Part shown: in pieces, positions 16,317-24,400 of the stretch
Layout of the letters: every line of letters begins with the position of its first letter
Numbering within the stretch: position 1 is the stretch's first letter
Source: Saliphagus infecundisoli
GTDB taxonomy: Archaea > Halobacteriota > Halobacteria > Halobacteriales > Natrialbaceae
Length of the DNA stretch: 62,689 bases
Assembly (NCBI RefSeq): GCF_020177375.1
Contig: NZ_JAIWHV010000022.1
Coordinates: forward strand, 1-62,689
Direction of reading: 5' to 3'
The notes under the pieces: generated by a model
Databases searched by the model: none
Told to the model about the DNA's origin: nothing
The model's input: the letters and a program-made list of their open reading frames with translations, nothing else
Translations under genes and position numbers: made by a program

Positions 16317-16340
16317 AACGAACTGTATAGTACACTGATG

Positions 16341-16350
16341 TATAAATATA
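16341..16350 (-). promoter_or_regulatory. TATA box for the methyltransferase gene
   Basis: A run of ten A/T bases (tataaatata on the plus strand) centred about 29 nt upstream of the methyltransferase ATG at 16316. It is the strongest TATA element of this divergent region. Confidence 0.65.
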
Positions 16351-16426
16351 TCCATCAGAGAGGGCAGATCGGCGGCGGTCCGGTCGCTTCGAAACCCCCA
16401 AACGCCCGCCCGCCGAACTCCGCCCG

Positions 16427-17353
16427 ATGGAGGCCCCACTGGACCCGCTCGAGCGCTACCGGCCGATCGTCGACGACTTCGAGGCCTTCCTCGCGGCGTG
16501 TCGACGGCCGCTTCCCCGTGCCGTCCGCGTGAACACGATCAAGGCCACCGTCGAGCGCGCGGCCGCGGTCCTCGAGAGAGAGGGGGTCGAGTTCGAGCGC
16601 CGCGGGTGGAACCCACAGCTGTTCACGCTCGCCGAGGAGGGCCCTGGTCCGGGCTCGACGTTGGCCTCGTTTCACGGCCTCACGTACGGCCAGGAGGAGG
16701 TCTCGACGGTGCCGCCGCTCGTTCTCGACCCCGAACCCGGCGAGCGGGTCTGGGACGCCTGTGCGGCTCCCGGGGGAAAGGCGACCCAGCTCGCGGCCCT
16801 GATGGACGACTCCGGCACAATTATCGCCAACGACGACAACCTCGGCCGGCTCTCGGCACTGCGATTCAACGCCGAGCGCCTCGGGGCGACCGCGCTCGCG
16901 GTCACCAACCAGGACGCCAGAAACTACTCGCTCAACCCCTTCGGATTCGACGAGTTCGACCGCGCGCTCGTGGACGTCCCCTGTTCCTGCGAGGGGACGA
17001 TCCGGAAGAATCCCGACACCCTCGAGGGATGGTCGATGGACCACGTCCACTCGGTGTCGGGGATCCAGCGCGACGTCCTCCGGCGGGCGGTCCAGGCAAC
17101 GAGAGAGGGCGGAACGGTCGTCTACTCGACGTGTACGTTCGCGCCCGAGGAGAACGAGGCGGTCGTCAACGAGGCTCTCGCCGCGGAGGACTGCCGGCTC
17201 CGGGAGGTCGATATCGAACTCGAGTACGCCCCCGGAGTCACGGAGTGGGAGGGCGACGAGTACGACCCGAGTCTCGAGCGCGCGGCCCGGATCTACCCCC
17301 ACCACAACAATACTGGCGGGTTCTTCGTCGCGAAGTTGGAGGTGGGCGCGTGA
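16427..17353 (+). CDS. NSUN/RsmB-family RNA (cytosine-5) methyltransferase
   Basis: 308 aa. The SAM-binding motif VWDACAAPGGKATQLAALM (residues about 109-127) and the two catalytic cysteines, in VDVPCSCEGTIRKNP and YSTCTFAPEENE, identify the NOL1/NOP2/Sun family, which makes m5C in tRNA or rRNA. The final ARIYPHHNNTGGFFVAKLE is the usual end of the catalytic domain. There is no PUA domain in this chain, but the next gene, overlapping by 4 nt (GTGA), encodes a PUA-like protein that probably supplies RNA binding. The exact RNA site is not readable. Confidence 0.93.
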   Translation: MEAPLDPLERYRPIVDDFEAFLAACRRPLPRAVRVNTIKATVERAAAVLEREGVEFERRGWNPQLFTLAEEGPGPGSTLASFHGLTYGQEEVSTVPPLVLDPEPGERVWDACAAPGGKATQLAALMDDSGTIIANDDNLGRLSALRFNAERLGATALAVTNQDARNYSLNPFGFDEFDRALVDVPCSCEGTIRKNPDTLEGWSMDHVHSVSGIQRDVLRRAVQATREGGTVVYSTCTFAPEENEAVVNEALAAEDCRLREVDIELEYAPGVTEWEGDEYDPSLERAARIYPHHNNTGGFFVAKLEVGA

Positions 17354-17853
17354 GCGAGAACATCGGGGATCGCTTCGACCGACTGCCGGAGACCGATGCC
17401 GACCGCGAGGTCGAGGGTCGCGTCAGCCGCGAGGGGGTCGTCGAATACTTCGAGGACCGGTTCGGAATCCCCCCGGAGACGTTCGAGGACTACACGTTCT
17501 GGGAGAAGGGTGCCGGAAAGATCTGGCTCTACCGAGGGGAGGCCCCCTCCCCCATCGAGGTCGAGGCGATCGGGATGACCTGCCTCCGGACGCGCCAGGA
17601 ACACTGGAAGCCGACGACGGACTTCGCCCAGCGATTCGGAAGCGAGGCAACCCGCTGTGTGATCGACCTGGAACCCGACGCCGCCCGACGGTTCGTCGCC
17701 GGCGAGGACGGGGAGATCGCGTGGGACGGCGACTGGGGATACCTGATCGCGGCCCACGATCTCGTCGGGCGTCGCGAGCCGATCGGCGTCGGTCTCTACG
17801 TCCACGGCGAGCTGCGGTCGATGGTGCCCAAGGGGCGCCAGCGCGACCTTTAG
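17350..17853 (+). CDS. PUA-like RNA-binding protein, partner of the NSUN methyltransferase
   Basis: 167 aa from GTG 17350, overlapping the upstream stop (GTGA). The second half has the layout of the C-terminal domain found fused to RsmF-type methyltransferases: a segment with GMTCLRTRQEHWKPTTDFAQ, a middle beta section, and the ending EPIGVGLYVHGELRSMVPKG RQRDL-like, comparable to the YPKGLR end of those domains. Haloarchaeal homologues are usually called DUF7122; I recall the name without having searched. Overlap and domain logic suggest a two-subunit methyltransferase. The stop overlaps the convergent hydrolase stop. Confidence 0.7.
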   Translation: MSENIGDRFDRLPETDADREVEGRVSREGVVEYFEDRFGIPPETFEDYTFWEKGAGKIWLYRGEAPSPIEVEAIGMTCLRTRQEHWKPTTDFAQRFGSEATRCVIDLEPDAARRFVAGEDGEIAWDGDWGYLIAAHDLVGRREPIGVGLYVHGELRSMVPKGRQRDL

Positions 17854-18689
17854 ACCTGATCGATCCGCGCCGTCTCGCCGGCCAGGAAGTCGAGCGTCCA
17901 GCCGTCGAACCCCTCGCTTCGCTCGAGGAGGGCGCCGTGGCGCCCGCCCCGAAAGAGCGCGAGCTGGGCGTCGGGAAGGTCCTCGTGGGTCTCTCTGAGG
18001 ATCGACTCGGGGAAGAAAGGGTCCTCGTCGCCGCCGATGACGAGCGTCCGGGGCTCGATCTCCCCCAGACGATCGCAGCCGTCGTAGGCGAGGGTGGCGT
18101 CGATCGAGGCGACGACGTCGCCCGGATCGGCGGGCTCGGGCGGTCGAAGCTTCCCGACGCTCCGGGCGAGCGCGGGGTAGAGCCGCCGACGCCGACCCGT
18201 ATACATCTCCTCGAACAGGGTCGCCCGGAGCTCGATCCAGTCCTCCTCGAGCGCATACCACCGGAGCCGCCGGCCGATCTCCCGGCTCCCGGGAGCGAGC
18301 CGACAGCCCGAGACCCCGAGCACGAGCCGGTCGACGAGGTCGGGCCGCTCGCGGGCGATCTCCTGGGCGATCAGTCCGCCCATCGAGATGCCCATGACAG
18401 GCGCGGGACCGAGCCGTTCCTCGAGCACCCGGACGTACTCTCGGGCCATCCCCTCGATCGAGGCGTCGGGATCGAGCCCGCGCGGGCGGCTGACGACGTA
18501 GACCGTGTACTCCTCGGCGAAGCGCCGGAGGGCCCACGCGGTCGTCCGCCTCTTGGCCCGACCGTAGCTTCCATCGAACAGCGCGTCGTCGAGCCCGGGA
18601 ACGACCAGGAGCGTCCCCGGCCCGTCGCCGACCCGGAGATACGGGTTCTCGCCGAACGATCCGGATTCCACCGCGGGCGAAGCGAGCAT
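17850..18689 (-). CDS. Alpha/beta hydrolase
   Basis: 279 aa from ATG 18689; upstream extension of the frame gives arginine-rich sequence and is rejected. The fold is indicated by GISMGGLIAQEIA (nucleophile elbow, Ser), VIGGDEDPFFP (acidic residue) and GGRHGALLE (His). These complete a Ser-Asp-His triad typical of esterase or peptidase-like hydrolases of the Abhydrolase_1 group. No signal peptide. The substrate is unknown. Its stop codon overlaps that of the convergent PUA-like gene by 4 nt. Confidence 0.85.
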   Translation of the reverse strand: MLASPAVESGSFGENPYLRVGDGPGTLLVVPGLDDALFDGSYGRAKRRTTAWALRRFAEEYTVYVVSRPRGLDPDASIEGMAREYVRVLEERLGPAPVMGISMGGLIAQEIARERPDLVDRLVLGVSGCRLAPGSREIGRRLRWYALEEDWIELRATLFEEMYTGRRRRLYPALARSVGKLRPPEPADPGDVVASIDATLAYDGCDRLGEIEPRTLVIGGDEDPFFPESILRETHEDLPDAQLALFRGGRHGALLERSEGFDGWTLDFLAGETARIDQV

Positions 18690-18762
18690 TCCCCCTATCC
18701 GAGGACGCTCGCGGTCAAAAGCGTGAGTCACGCGTGAGCAGACAGTCTCGACGCACCGATTC

Positions 18763-20265
18763 TCATTTCTCCCTGACAGTCCCGCCGTCCAGCCCTTCCC
18801 ACTCGACCCGGTAGCCCAACTCGGCGAGGACGGCGCTCGCGTCCGAGAGGCCGCGATCCGCCAGCGCCGCCTCGACCGCCGAGAGCGCCATCCCTGCCTC
18901 GATCTCGCCCTCCAGATCCGCAAGGACGGCCGGCCGGACCAGCGTTCGCCCGACCCGTTCGTGCTCGGGGAACTCGACGGCCTCGAGGGCGTCCTCGCCC
19001 ACCCCGTGGCGGTCGGCGACCGTCGAGAGGGGAATCGCGTCCTCCTCCGAGACGAGTTCGTCGGGAAGCGCGGCGGCGCTCTCTGCGACCAGATCGGTCT
19101 CGTACTCCCGGAGGACGCCCGCGACGTCCTTGAGTCGAACGCCGCCGGTGTAGGGAATCGCGCGGTGGTCGCGGGCGGCGATCTCCTCGCCGACGCCCAG
19201 GGATTCGTCCACGGCGACGAGCAGATCGACGTCCTCGACGCTCTCGAGTTGGGAGAGCTTCTTTGCGACGTACTCGGGGGTCCAGAACCCCATGATCTCG
19301 AAGTAGATCCGGAAGTCGGCGTGGCGATAGTCGAACGCGAAGTCGGGGATCATCACCCGAGTACCCGTCGCCAGCGGTTCGGGCTCCCGCAGGAGTTCCC
19401 AGTCGAGATTCAGGTTCGAGAAGCGGGCGGCGAAGTCGGCCTCGACGCCGCTGTCGAAGCTCACCTCGGCGATCGGCTCGTCCCCCGGCACCCGAACGGG
19501 GTCCTCGTGGGAGAGCGAAAGCGTGCGTTCGGTCCCGCGGTCGTCGATCGTCGCCTCGACGCGCCACTCCGCGCTCTTCGCGACGGTTCGAAGCAGGCGC
19601 GCAAAGCGGGTGCCGTAGCGCCGCGTCGCCCGGAACAGCCGCGTTGGACCCGTCACCACGAGTTCTCGGCCCTCGTCCGTTTTGTGGACCTCGTACATCA
19701 GTCGGAGGCGTTTGACCGCCGAGACGAGCGTCGCCGGCTCCGCCGAGCGCACCCGCATCTCGGTCGCGTCGAACAGCGCGGTCTGGGCCAGCGAGAGGTT
19801 GTAGCGGTCGATCAACTCGTCTGGACCCCACGGAACCTCGATCGAGGCGAGGGTCTGCCGTTCGTCCAGATCGGCGTACAGCGACTCCGCGACCTCGTCG
19901 GGGGCGGCCCCGAGCGACTCGCCCGCCCTAGTGAGGGCCTCTGTCCGGTCGTCGCCCGTCACGACCCCCACGTCCGCCGCGGCCTCGAACGCGGCCGTCC
20001 GGGCCGAGCGGGGCTCTACGGGCGCCCGCGTCTCGAGGACGACCTCGCGGTCGAGCAGCGCCGAGAACCCTCGGACGAGCTTGAAGTCCGAAGCGTCGGT
20101 CTCTAGGTCCGCCAGGGCCTCGTCCAGGCGCTTGCGGGGCTCGCCGACGTGGCCCTGGTAGGTGCCGATGACCCGTGCGGCCAGCGGCCGGTGCTCGCGG
20201 CCGGCGAACTGGGGGTGGTAGCCGCCACCGGCGCGCGAGACCCGGAGGTGCTCCTTGCGTAGCAC
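18763..20265 (-). CDS. Bax1-like nuclease (DUF790), XPB partner
   Basis: 500 aa from GTG 20265, chosen because the protein then begins VLRKEHLRVSRAGGGYHPQF, the usual start of DUF790 proteins. The family includes archaeal Bax1, a structure-specific nuclease that forms a complex with XPB helicase and cuts DNA bubbles. The conserved nuclease region is in the second half (PDFAFDYRHADFRIYFEIMG, with the acidic PD...E pattern), and the C-terminal region is helical. The XPB gene lies on the same strand 1.85 kb upstream, with two other genes between them. This is a probable nucleotide-excision-type repair nuclease. Confidence 0.85.
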   Translation of the reverse strand: MLRKEHLRVSRAGGGYHPQFAGREHRPLAARVIGTYQGHVGEPRKRLDEALADLETDASDFKLVRGFSALLDREVVLETRAPVEPRSARTAAFEAAADVGVVTGDDRTEALTRAGESLGAAPDEVAESLYADLDERQTLASIEVPWGPDELIDRYNLSLAQTALFDATEMRVRSAEPATLVSAVKRLRLMYEVHKTDEGRELVVTGPTRLFRATRRYGTRFARLLRTVAKSAEWRVEATIDDRGTERTLSLSHEDPVRVPGDEPIAEVSFDSGVEADFAARFSNLNLDWELLREPEPLATGTRVMIPDFAFDYRHADFRIYFEIMGFWTPEYVAKKLSQLESVEDVDLLVAVDESLGVGEEIAARDHRAIPYTGGVRLKDVAGVLREYETDLVAESAAALPDELVSEEDAIPLSTVADRHGVGEDALEAVEFPEHERVGRTLVRPAVLADLEGEIEAGMALSAVEAALADRGLSDASAVLAELGYRVEWEGLDGGTVREK

Positions 20266-20373
20266 TGGCTGGTCTCGGCACTCCACCGCCAAAAGCGGTC
20301 CGGGCCGGGAAGTGAAAAGGGGCTTTTGTGGGTAGGCCCCGATGCTTTCGCCCCTCGGTGTCTGGGTTCGGGT

Positions 20374-20601
20374 ATGATCGGTGCACTCACCGTCGGCAAG
20401 AAAGCGGCAAAGTTCGGCTACAAGAAGTACGGCGTCCCCGGCGCGATCCTCGCTGGCGCCGGCGGCGTCGCGGGCCTCGTCGTCGCGAAGAAGGGCTTCA
20501 AGCGTCTGACCCAGTCGGCCATCGAGGGCGACACGCCCCGTCTCGAGAGCGGCGAGAGCTCCAGTAGCTCCGGCGACGCGGACGCCGACTCCGACGCGTA
20601 G
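20374..20601 (+). CDS. Small conserved-looking protein with one hydrophobic segment (75 aa)
   Basis: 75 aa from ATG 20374. It starts MIGALTVGKKAAKFGYKKYG, then a Gly/Ala-rich hydrophobic stretch (GAILAGAGGVAGLVVAKKG, residues about 21-39) long enough for one membrane pass, and a Ser/Asp-rich acidic tail. The coding sense is supported by basic residues flanking the hydrophobic segment and an acidic tail typical of the proteome. It is on the opposite strand to its neighbours, between the Bax1-like and beta-propeller genes. Function unknown. Confidence 0.65.
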   Translation: MIGALTVGKKAAKFGYKKYGVPGAILAGAGGVAGLVVAKKGFKRLTQSAIEGDTPRLESGESSSSSGDADADSDA

Positions 20602-20619
20602 AGCCCGTTTTTCGCGAGC

Positions 20620-21993
20620 TCACTCCGAGGGCGCGAGCCGCTCGACGACCGTCCCGTTCTCGCCGACCGCGAGCGCGCGGTCAGTGCCGACCGCGACGGC
20701 CCGGAGCCCTTCGGCCCCGATCGGGTCAGCCCCCTCCCAGTCGGCGCCCGGATCGGCGCGCTCGAGGACCTCGCTTCCCGTACAGACGACGGTGCGCTCG
20801 CCGTCGCACGCCAGTCCCGCGAGCGAGTCGGCGACGCGCTCGGGCGTCCAGTTTTTCCCCTCCCGGCAGTGGAGGGCGCCGTCGTCGCTGCCGACGAACG
20901 GGCCTTCCGCCCCGATGGCGACGGCGACGAGCGTCCCGGAGGCACCGACCGGCCCGATCGCCTCGAAGCTCCCGCCCCCGTCCTCAGTCTCGAAGATCGC
21001 GTCGTTCGTATCACAGCAGTAGCCCGTTTCGCCCTCGAGTACGATGCCGCTCAGGCTCGAGCCGCTTCCCGGCGTGGCGGGACCCTCCCAGCGCGCATCC
21101 GTACCGTCGTAGCGCCCCCGGAGGACCCCCCCGGAGCCGTCGATCGCCAGAATCGTCTCCTCGCCCGCAGGGCCGGCGACGGCGATCCCAGCCAGGTTGT
21201 CCGTCCGGCCGCCCGGCGCGGTGTGATCGGTGTGACGCCCGGTTTCGGCGTCGATCCGGCCGATCGCACCGCTCTCCCCGGCGACCCACACCGCCTCGCC
21301 GTCGTCGGTCGCGTCGATCCCGTGGAGGTCGTTTCCGTCCGCGCCCGGACCGTCCTCGAGAACCGCCGACCACTCGTCGTCGCTCGCGAGGACGACGCCA
21401 CCCTCACCCGTTGCGTACGCCTTCCTCCCGGCGACGGCGGCGTCCCGGAGCGTCGCCTCCGTCGGTGCCTCCGTGAGCTCCCAGCCCGCCGGTTCGGGCT
21501 GTGGCTCGGGCTCCGTCCCCTCCTCCGGCGAATCGCCTGCGGATCCGGACTCGTCCTCGTCGATGTCGGGTCCGTCTCCGGAATCAGCCGCGGAACCCAG
21601 CTCGGGCTCGTCGGTGCCGGCGGCGGACGGCGATGCGGGTTCGTCGGCGGCGTCGCCGGAGGAAGCCGATGCCATCTCGTCGGTCGAGCTCGCTTCGAGG
21701 TCGGGATCGGGACGCTCCGTCTTCGCCGTCTCCCGTCCGGACCGATCGCCGTCCGTGTCCGTCCGCTCGGCGTCGGGCCTCTCGCTTCCCTCCGTCCGCC
21801 GACTGCGGGCGTAGAGGACGACAGGCGGGAGGAGATACGACGAGATGGCCGCCAGCGCGAACCAGCGGTTGATGAAGGTGAGCGTCCCGAACGCGGTGAG
21901 CCCGGCGGTCGCGACGGCGTGGATCCAGCTTCTGGTGTACTGCCGGAAGAAGGCGCCGAAACCGTCGGGGTCGGTCGGTAGTTCGGTGGTCAT
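20620..21993 (-). CDS. Membrane-anchored beta-propeller-like protein
   Basis: 457 aa. Two hydrophobic helices lie at residues about 20-60 (WIHAVATAGLTAFGTLTFIN and ALAAISSYLLPPVVLYA). They are followed by a strongly acidic, Ser/Glu/Pro-rich linker to about residue 185, and a C-terminal region of repeated short beta units such as AYATGEGGVVLASDDEWSAV and AVGTDRALAVGENGTVVERL. The repeats resemble Ycf48/BNR-type propeller blades. A soluble propeller tethered to the membrane is the likely form. It lies between the XPB and Bax1 genes on the same strand; whether that is functional or incidental is unknown. Confidence 0.75.
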   Translation of the reverse strand: MTTELPTDPDGFGAFFRQYTRSWIHAVATAGLTAFGTLTFINRWFALAAISSYLLPPVVLYARSRRTEGSERPDAERTDTDGDRSGRETAKTERPDPDLEASSTDEMASASSGDAADEPASPSAAGTDEPELGSAADSGDGPDIDEDESGSAGDSPEEGTEPEPQPEPAGWELTEAPTEATLRDAAVAGRKAYATGEGGVVLASDDEWSAVLEDGPGADGNDLHGIDATDDGEAVWVAGESGAIGRIDAETGRHTDHTAPGGRTDNLAGIAVAGPAGEETILAIDGSGGVLRGRYDGTDARWEGPATPGSGSSLSGIVLEGETGYCCDTNDAIFETEDGGGSFEAIGPVGASGTLVAVAIGAEGPFVGSDDGALHCREGKNWTPERVADSLAGLACDGERTVVCTGSEVLERADPGADWEGADPIGAEGLRAVAVGTDRALAVGENGTVVERLAPSE

Positions 21994-22117
21994 CGGGTGT
22001 GGGGTCGGCGGCGGAGTCGCCGCGGTTGTCGTCCGGACGGAGCGCCCGGAGCCCCAAAAGGGGTGGAGTTGCAGGCGGCGGACTCGGGGCCAGATCCAGG
22101 GATCGCCTGCCGGCGAT

Positions 22118-23497
22118 TCACTGCCGCTGGTCGGCGATCCGCGCCTCGTCCGTGTCCTCGCTCACGACCTCGTAGAGGGTCGCCCGCGAGCCGTCGCCGG
22201 TCGGCCGGAGGATCCGTCCTAGACGCTGGGTGAACTCGCGTTCGCTCGCCGACCCCGAGAGGACGACCGCGACCGACGCGTCGGGGACGTCCACCCCCTC
22301 GTCCAGCACGTTCGAGGTCACGACCCGGCCGTACGTCCCCTCCCGAAACCGCTCGAGTATCTCCCGGCGTTCCTCGGTTCCGGTCTGGTGGGTGATCGCC
22401 GGGAGCAGAAAGCGCTCGCTCGCGTCGTACGCGAGATCGTTGTGGGCGGTGAAGACGATGGTGCGCTCGTCGGGGTGCTCTTCCAAGATTCCCTCGAGAG
22501 CCTCGATCTTGGCGTCGCTCCCGAGCATGATCTCGCGGGCACGGCGATGGGCGAGCAAGGCCTCCCGCGCTTCGGGGTCGTTCCCGGAGCGCTTGACGAG
22601 TTCCTGGTAGTCCGAGCCCTGCCGGAACTCGATGTTCGAGCGGGCGAGGTAGCCGGTGTAGGTCTCGCGGTGGCGTTCGTATTCCTCGCGTTCTTCGGGG
22701 GAAAGCGAGACCTCGAGGCGTTTCAGGTCGTAGGCCGCGAGGTGGGTGCCCGCGAGTTCGTCCGGCGCGATACGGTGGACCAGCGGGCCGAGAACCTCCG
22801 AAACGACCTCGTGGGCGCCGTCGGGACGCTCGAACGTCGCCGTCAGCCCCAGTCGGGCGGGCGCCGCGAGCAGGCGGGCGATCTCTCGATACCCCTCCCC
22901 CCCGAGGTGGTGGACCTCGTCGAAGACGGCGAGGCCGAACCGGTCGCCGACCGCATCCGCCTTGAGGTAGGCCGAGTCGTACGTCGAGACGGTGATCGGC
23001 TCGCGGCGCTGGACGCCGCCGCCGAAGCGCCCGATCGGGCAGTCGAACTCGCGTTCGAGCTCCCGGACCCACTGGTCGAGCAGGTCGATCGTCGGCACGA
23101 CCACCAGCGTGGGCGTCCCGAGGGACTCGATCGCCTTCAACCCGATCACGGTCTTCCCGCTTCCGGTGGGGAGTTCGAGGACGCCCGCGGGTGCGGCGGG
23201 GACCGGCGGCTCCTCGACTTCGGCCCACCGATCGGTCGCGAGCCAGTCCTCTATGGCCTCCCGCTGGTAGGCCCGGAGCTCGTAGGCCGAGGCGAGTTCG
23301 GGGAGGGAGTCGAGCGCGAGGACGCGGTCCTCGACTGTGTACCGCTCCTCGAGGGTCGCCCGGAGCTCCGCGTACCGGAACGCGGGCGCACGGAGGGTTC
23401 CGGAGCGGGGGTCGGCTTCGAGGGCGTCGGGAGGGTCCTCGAGGGGGCCGTCTGCCCGGATCGTCCCCTCGTCGTACCGGAGTTCGATCGTCGCCAC
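22118..23497 (-). CDS. XPB/Rad25-type DNA helicase
   Basis: 459 aa. Superfamily 2 helicase motifs are complete: LPTGSGKTVIG (motif I), VVVPTIDLLDQW (Ia), DEVHHLGG (II, DEVH box), LGLTATFERPDG (III), and QRLGRILRPTG (VI). The short N-terminal region and overall size match archaeal XPB, a 3'-5' helicase/translocase that works with Bax1 in DNA repair. The Bax1-like gene is downstream on the same strand at 18763-20265. Start ATG 23497 lies 114 nt before the divergent grpE start. I cannot see a TATA box clearly. Confidence 0.93.
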   Translation of the reverse strand: MATIELRYDEGTIRADGPLEDPPDALEADPRSGTLRAPAFRYAELRATLEERYTVEDRVLALDSLPELASAYELRAYQREAIEDWLATDRWAEVEEPPVPAAPAGVLELPTGSGKTVIGLKAIESLGTPTLVVVPTIDLLDQWVRELEREFDCPIGRFGGGVQRREPITVSTYDSAYLKADAVGDRFGLAVFDEVHHLGGEGYREIARLLAAPARLGLTATFERPDGAHEVVSEVLGPLVHRIAPDELAGTHLAAYDLKRLEVSLSPEEREEYERHRETYTGYLARSNIEFRQGSDYQELVKRSGNDPEAREALLAHRRAREIMLGSDAKIEALEGILEEHPDERTIVFTAHNDLAYDASERFLLPAITHQTGTEERREILERFREGTYGRVVTSNVLDEGVDVPDASVAVVLSGSASEREFTQRLGRILRPTGDGSRATLYEVVSEDTDEARIADQRQ

Positions 23498-23611
23498 CCC
23501 GGGAGGTGGGCGGCGCTGGCATATAGGTGGTACGACCCCGTTCGCGGTACGGCTTCCGGCCGACGGCTCCGTATCTCAACCCTTTTGTCGCCGCTCGGCC
23601 TTGAAGGCGAT

Positions 23612-24292
23612 ATGAGCGACGACGAGGGGACGAACGCCGTCGAGGACGCCCCGTCCGACGAGACCCGCGACGCCGCCGGCGCCAGCGGGGACCCCGGCAT
23701 GAGGACCGACCGGGAGTCGGACCCCGAAGAGCTCGTCGAGCGGGCCGCCGACTACGACGAGGAACTCGCGGCCGACGTCGAGGCGGTCATCGGAGTCGAT
23801 CGGCGCGACGAGGAACTCGACTCCCTCCAGGAACGCCTGGAGGAGCGCGAGGCCGAGATCGAGGAGCTGGAAAGCAAGCTCAAGCGCAAGCAGGCGGACT
23901 TCCAGAACTACAAGAAACGCGCCGAGAAGCGCCGCAAGCAGGTCGAGGAGCGCGCGACCGAGGACCTCGTGGGGCGGCTCGTCGGGGTGCGAGACGACCT
24001 AAAGCGGGCCCTGGAGGAGGAAAGCGGCGACGTCGAGGCCCTCCGCGAGGGCGTCGAGATGACCGTCAGGGAGTTCGACCGGTTGCTGGAGGACGAGGGC
24101 GTAGCGGAGATCGACCCCGACCCCGGAAGCGACGTCGATCCACAGCGCCACCAGGTGATGGTCCGGGTCGAGAGCGACCGCCCCGAGGGGACGGTCGACG
24201 AGGTGTTCGCCGCCGGCTACGAGATGGGCGAGAAGGTGATCCGAGAGGCCCAAGTGACCGTCAGCGACGGGAGCGGCGACGGCGGCGACTGA
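23612..24292 (+). CDS. grpE: GrpE nucleotide exchange factor
   Basis: 226 aa from ATG 23612. An acidic, Asp/Glu-rich N-terminus is followed by a long coiled coil (residues about 68-115, with LDSLQERLEEREAEIEELES) and the GrpE signature region DFQNYKKRAEKRR, then the C-terminal beta domain (VMVRVESDRPEGTVDEVFAA and YEMGEKVIREAQVTV). GrpE dimers release ADP from DnaK so that client proteins can be freed. It is upstream of dnaK with 108 nt between, and dnaK has its own TATA box. First gene of the DnaK chaperone cluster. Confidence 0.95.
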   Translation: MSDDEGTNAVEDAPSDETRDAAGASGDPGMRTDRESDPEELVERAADYDEELAADVEAVIGVDRRDEELDSLQERLEEREAEIEELESKLKRKQADFQNYKKRAEKRRKQVEERATEDLVGRLVGVRDDLKRALEEESGDVEALREGVEMTVREFDRLLEDEGVAEIDPDPGSDVDPQRHQVMVRVESDRPEGTVDEVFAAGYEMGEKVIREAQVTVSDGSGDGGD

Positions 24293-24367
24293 GCCTCTGG
24301 GATCGGTTCCGGTCGCGGATCGGCCGACTCGAGCCAGTTGAACTCGTCGCTTCGGCGCGTGTAGTAG

Positions 24368-24377
24368 CCTTTAAAGG
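24368..24377 (+). promoter_or_regulatory. TATA box for dnaK
   Basis: The palindromic block cctttaaagg is centred about 28 nt before the dnaK ATG at 24401. It indicates that dnaK can be transcribed independently of grpE, as a leaderless message. Confidence 0.65.
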
Positions 24378-24400
24378 ATCGAGCCCACTAGGCGTCCCCA

